From Paramecium octaurelia (taxonomy: Eukaryota; Ciliophora; Oligohymenophorea; Peniculida; Parameciidae), in assembly GCA_905182995.1 (NCBI GenBank), contig CAJJDP010000119.1, forward strand, positions 111,384 to 175,383: a stretch of DNA of 64,000 nt. The letters run 5' to 3'. A program made the position numbers and the translations under genes. Position 1 is the first letter of the stretch; each line of letters opens with the position of its first letter. Below, one piece after another: positions 62,180-64,000 of this stretch. The notes beneath the pieces are model-generated. The model ran no database searches, had not been told where the DNA came from, and was given only the letters and a program-made list of their open reading frames with translations.

Positions 62180-62377
62180 TATTTAAGTATAAATAAAATA
62201 GTATAAATATATTTTAATTATTAATATCAAATCTAAATTAATCCATGTATTTATGGATCAAACATTTTAAAAAATAAAATTAAGAATTATGATTAATGTT
62301 CCCCCTAATATTATTCCTTATTATTCATATTGTAAATTTCAGCTATTAATTATATATATATAATTTATATTTATTTG

Positions 62378-62904
62378 ATGTAAAAATCAAAGGATTCTAC
62401 TGATGAAATTTCAGCCAAATACAAACTTCTTAGATTAGCCCTTATTTTAGAGAAATAAGCACTTAAAACTCCACTAAACATACTCAAGATCTACACTAAT
62501 ATTAAATGGAGATTTAATTAGACTACAGACTTTGATTACCAGCCAAATTAGTGGAATGAAATACGTCTAGCTCACCATTGTGAATCGTAATCTTTTTTTT
62601 TAAGTTTAGATCCCCCAATATATTAAAAAAGAGCCTTAAATATGCAGTATAGGAGGTCTAAATTAAAAATTATACAGAGAGAGTTCATAATTCGTAATTA
62701 GAAGGTAGAAGAACTTCTTAACAATTGGAATAAATGGTAGAGTTGGCCAGAGTGAATAGTTAAAAACGTAATTCCATAAGGAAACCCGTTAATATAACCA
62801 AAGATGTTTACCAGAGCATTTACGAGTTTGGTCTTCTGTTCATTTTATTTGGATTTATTGGGTCTATGTACTTTGTGATAAGTCAATAACTCAAAAAACA
62901 ATGA
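62378..62904 (+). CDS. Small single-pass membrane protein, possibly SNARE-associated
   Basis: A 23-nt intron (62587-62609) gives 167 residues. A soluble helical part (AKYKLLRLALILEKQALKTP; SQQLEQMVELARVNSQKRNS) is followed by a C-terminal hydrophobic anchor (FGLLFILFGFIGSMYFVI) with a short basic tail. This tail-anchored layout resembles SEC20-type SNARE-like proteins, but I cannot confirm a family. Confidence 0.65.
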
Positions 62905-63050
62905 TCTTTTTAATAGTTGTTAGATGATATTCAATTTCTATATATAAAAAATCTTATTTTAAATCAGTTTGAATGCTCTATTTGCTAAGAATCAGCAATA
63001 TACTATTGATAAATTGCAATATATGAAACTCATAATTAATTTATTTAAAA

Positions 63051-64000
63051 ATGAATAACAATAAAAGATAGACAATAGAAGATGCGATGAGAGCAGAGTA
63101 GATTTCTTATAACCCACCGTAATCTGTGTATTAAAACTATTATGGATATAACTAATATATGCCATATGGGTACTAGCAAATGATGCCCAATCAATATTAA
63201 TATAATCAATATTATCTCTATAATTATCAAATGTTGCAGACCCAATGTATTTGAATATTTAACTTAGAACAAAATAATCTGTTGGGTAATCAAACTAAAA
63301 TTTAAAGACCCTAGTAATAGCATATTTAACAATCTAATCCAGCTTTGAATTCCCAATAAAAAGTATCCTAACCACTTTAACAAGTGAGTCAACTCTAGTC
63401 ACAGCAGCAATCAAATATTTAATAGACTTAAGATTAATAACAAAAGGATGACATGACCTCTAGAATCGAGAAAGAGTAGAATCAGTTTTTACCACCTGTG
63501 GATGTTTCCGAGTTGGATCAACCTTCAAGATGGGAGAATGAAATAAAGATTTACTCATACTTATACCGGAAGTTAAATGTTGAAATGCCTAATTTAATTA
63601 GTATGACTTAAAATTAATCAATCACATAGGTGCGAGATTTTGTAATTCCAGAGAAGTATTTAATGAACAATCCTCTGTTACAGTGAAGTAGTATGTGGAA
63701 AGGGCATTTAATAAATGCCAATCTGATACCGAGAGAAATCTCATGGAACAATACTTGAAGGCTATAATTGCAGAAGCCTAACGCAAAAACGAATACAGTA
63801 TAAGGGATTGGTCTAAATTTCCATTGCCAACACTTTCCAGAGAGAATTAAATACGAACTCAGTCGCTATTCTCTTAAAATCTCCAATTAAAACAAAGCAC
63901 AGCTGTGGCATTGAATTCATTAGGCTAAACAAGTAAATTTGGGGCTCCAAGTTAAGCCCAACCTATTGGACCAGCGTAAAGTAATGGTTCTTAATAATAG
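63051..64000 (+). CDS. THP3/LENG8-like SAC3-family protein, 5' part (runs off window)
   Basis: Starts ATG 63051 with a Gln/Tyr/Asn-rich head (QNYYGYNQYMPYGYQQMMP). Introns of 21 nt near 63252 and 29 nt near 63601 keep the frame. The segment VKQYVERAFNKCQSD followed by EQYLKAIIAEAQRKNEYSIR and DWSKFPLP matches the region before the SAC3/GANP PCI domain in THP3 and LENG8, mRNA-processing proteins. No TGA occurs before base 64000, so the PCI domain should lie beyond the window. Confidence 0.7.

Noticed and set aside
1..64000. CRISPR arrays, rRNA, telomeric repeats
   Set aside because: No spaced direct repeats, no rRNA core words and no C4A2/C3A3 tracts were seen at the ends.

Overview
The window is AT-rich nuclear DNA from a ciliate, almost certainly the macronuclear genome of a Paramecium. 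Long reading frames appear only if TAA and TAG are read as glutamine and TGA is the sole stop. Genes are packed tens of bases apart and are split by very small introns, mostly 20-31 nt with a mode of 25, starting GTA or GT and ending TAG/AAG. When these introns are removed the reading frame closes exactly for most genes below. Coordinates include introns. I worked by hand translation with this code; no database search was run.

Layout. 0.1-9.2 kb: a very large multi-pass membrane protein (-), a decayed coding region (+), a lysine-ketoglutarate reductase (-) and a poorly resolved stretch. 9.2-18.2 kb: an unknown protein with 11-residue repeats (-), cytochrome P450 (+), a small HTH/SANT-like protein (-), dCMP deaminase with an N-terminal P-loop (+), two membrane-protein gene remnants, mitochondrial release factor 1 (-) and a WD40/coiled-coil protein (-). 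18.2-24.8 kb: another remnant, a multi-pass membrane protein, an EF-hand protein, a coiled-coil protein, COX11 and a small basic protein (-). 24.8-33.7 kb: a giant coiled-coil protein and a CENP-E-like kinesin whose tail is frame-disrupted. 33.7-41 kb (-): CCDC81-like HU-domain protein, PPIL2-type U-box cyclophilin, mitochondrial cysteine desulfurase NFS1 and two adjoining coiled-coil reading frames. 41-49.8 kb: APC5-like TPR protein, a small unknown, a PB1/coiled-coil protein split by an in-frame TGA, a coiled-coil protein (-) and a kelch protein. 50.1-52.8 kb: an exact 1,322-bp direct repeat joined by a single N, each copy holding one HTH gene; this is probably an assembly overlap. 53.2-64 kb: a highly divergent tubulin (-), a remnant (+), Ap4A phosphorylase (+), a MUL1-like RING protein (-), phosphoinositide phospholipase C (+), CEP19-like protein (-), 26S proteasome Rpn7 (+), a small membrane protein (+) and the 5' part of a THP3/LENG8-like gene that runs off the end.

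No operon-like pathway links the genes. They are unrelated eukaryotic housekeeping, ciliary/basal-body and membrane genes, several as close divergent pairs (start codons 9 and 22 bp apart). I did not find a convincing new multi-gene system. The items most worth a second look are the divergent tubulin, the coding regions interrupted by a single in-frame TGA, the decaying membrane-protein genes, and the N-joined duplication.
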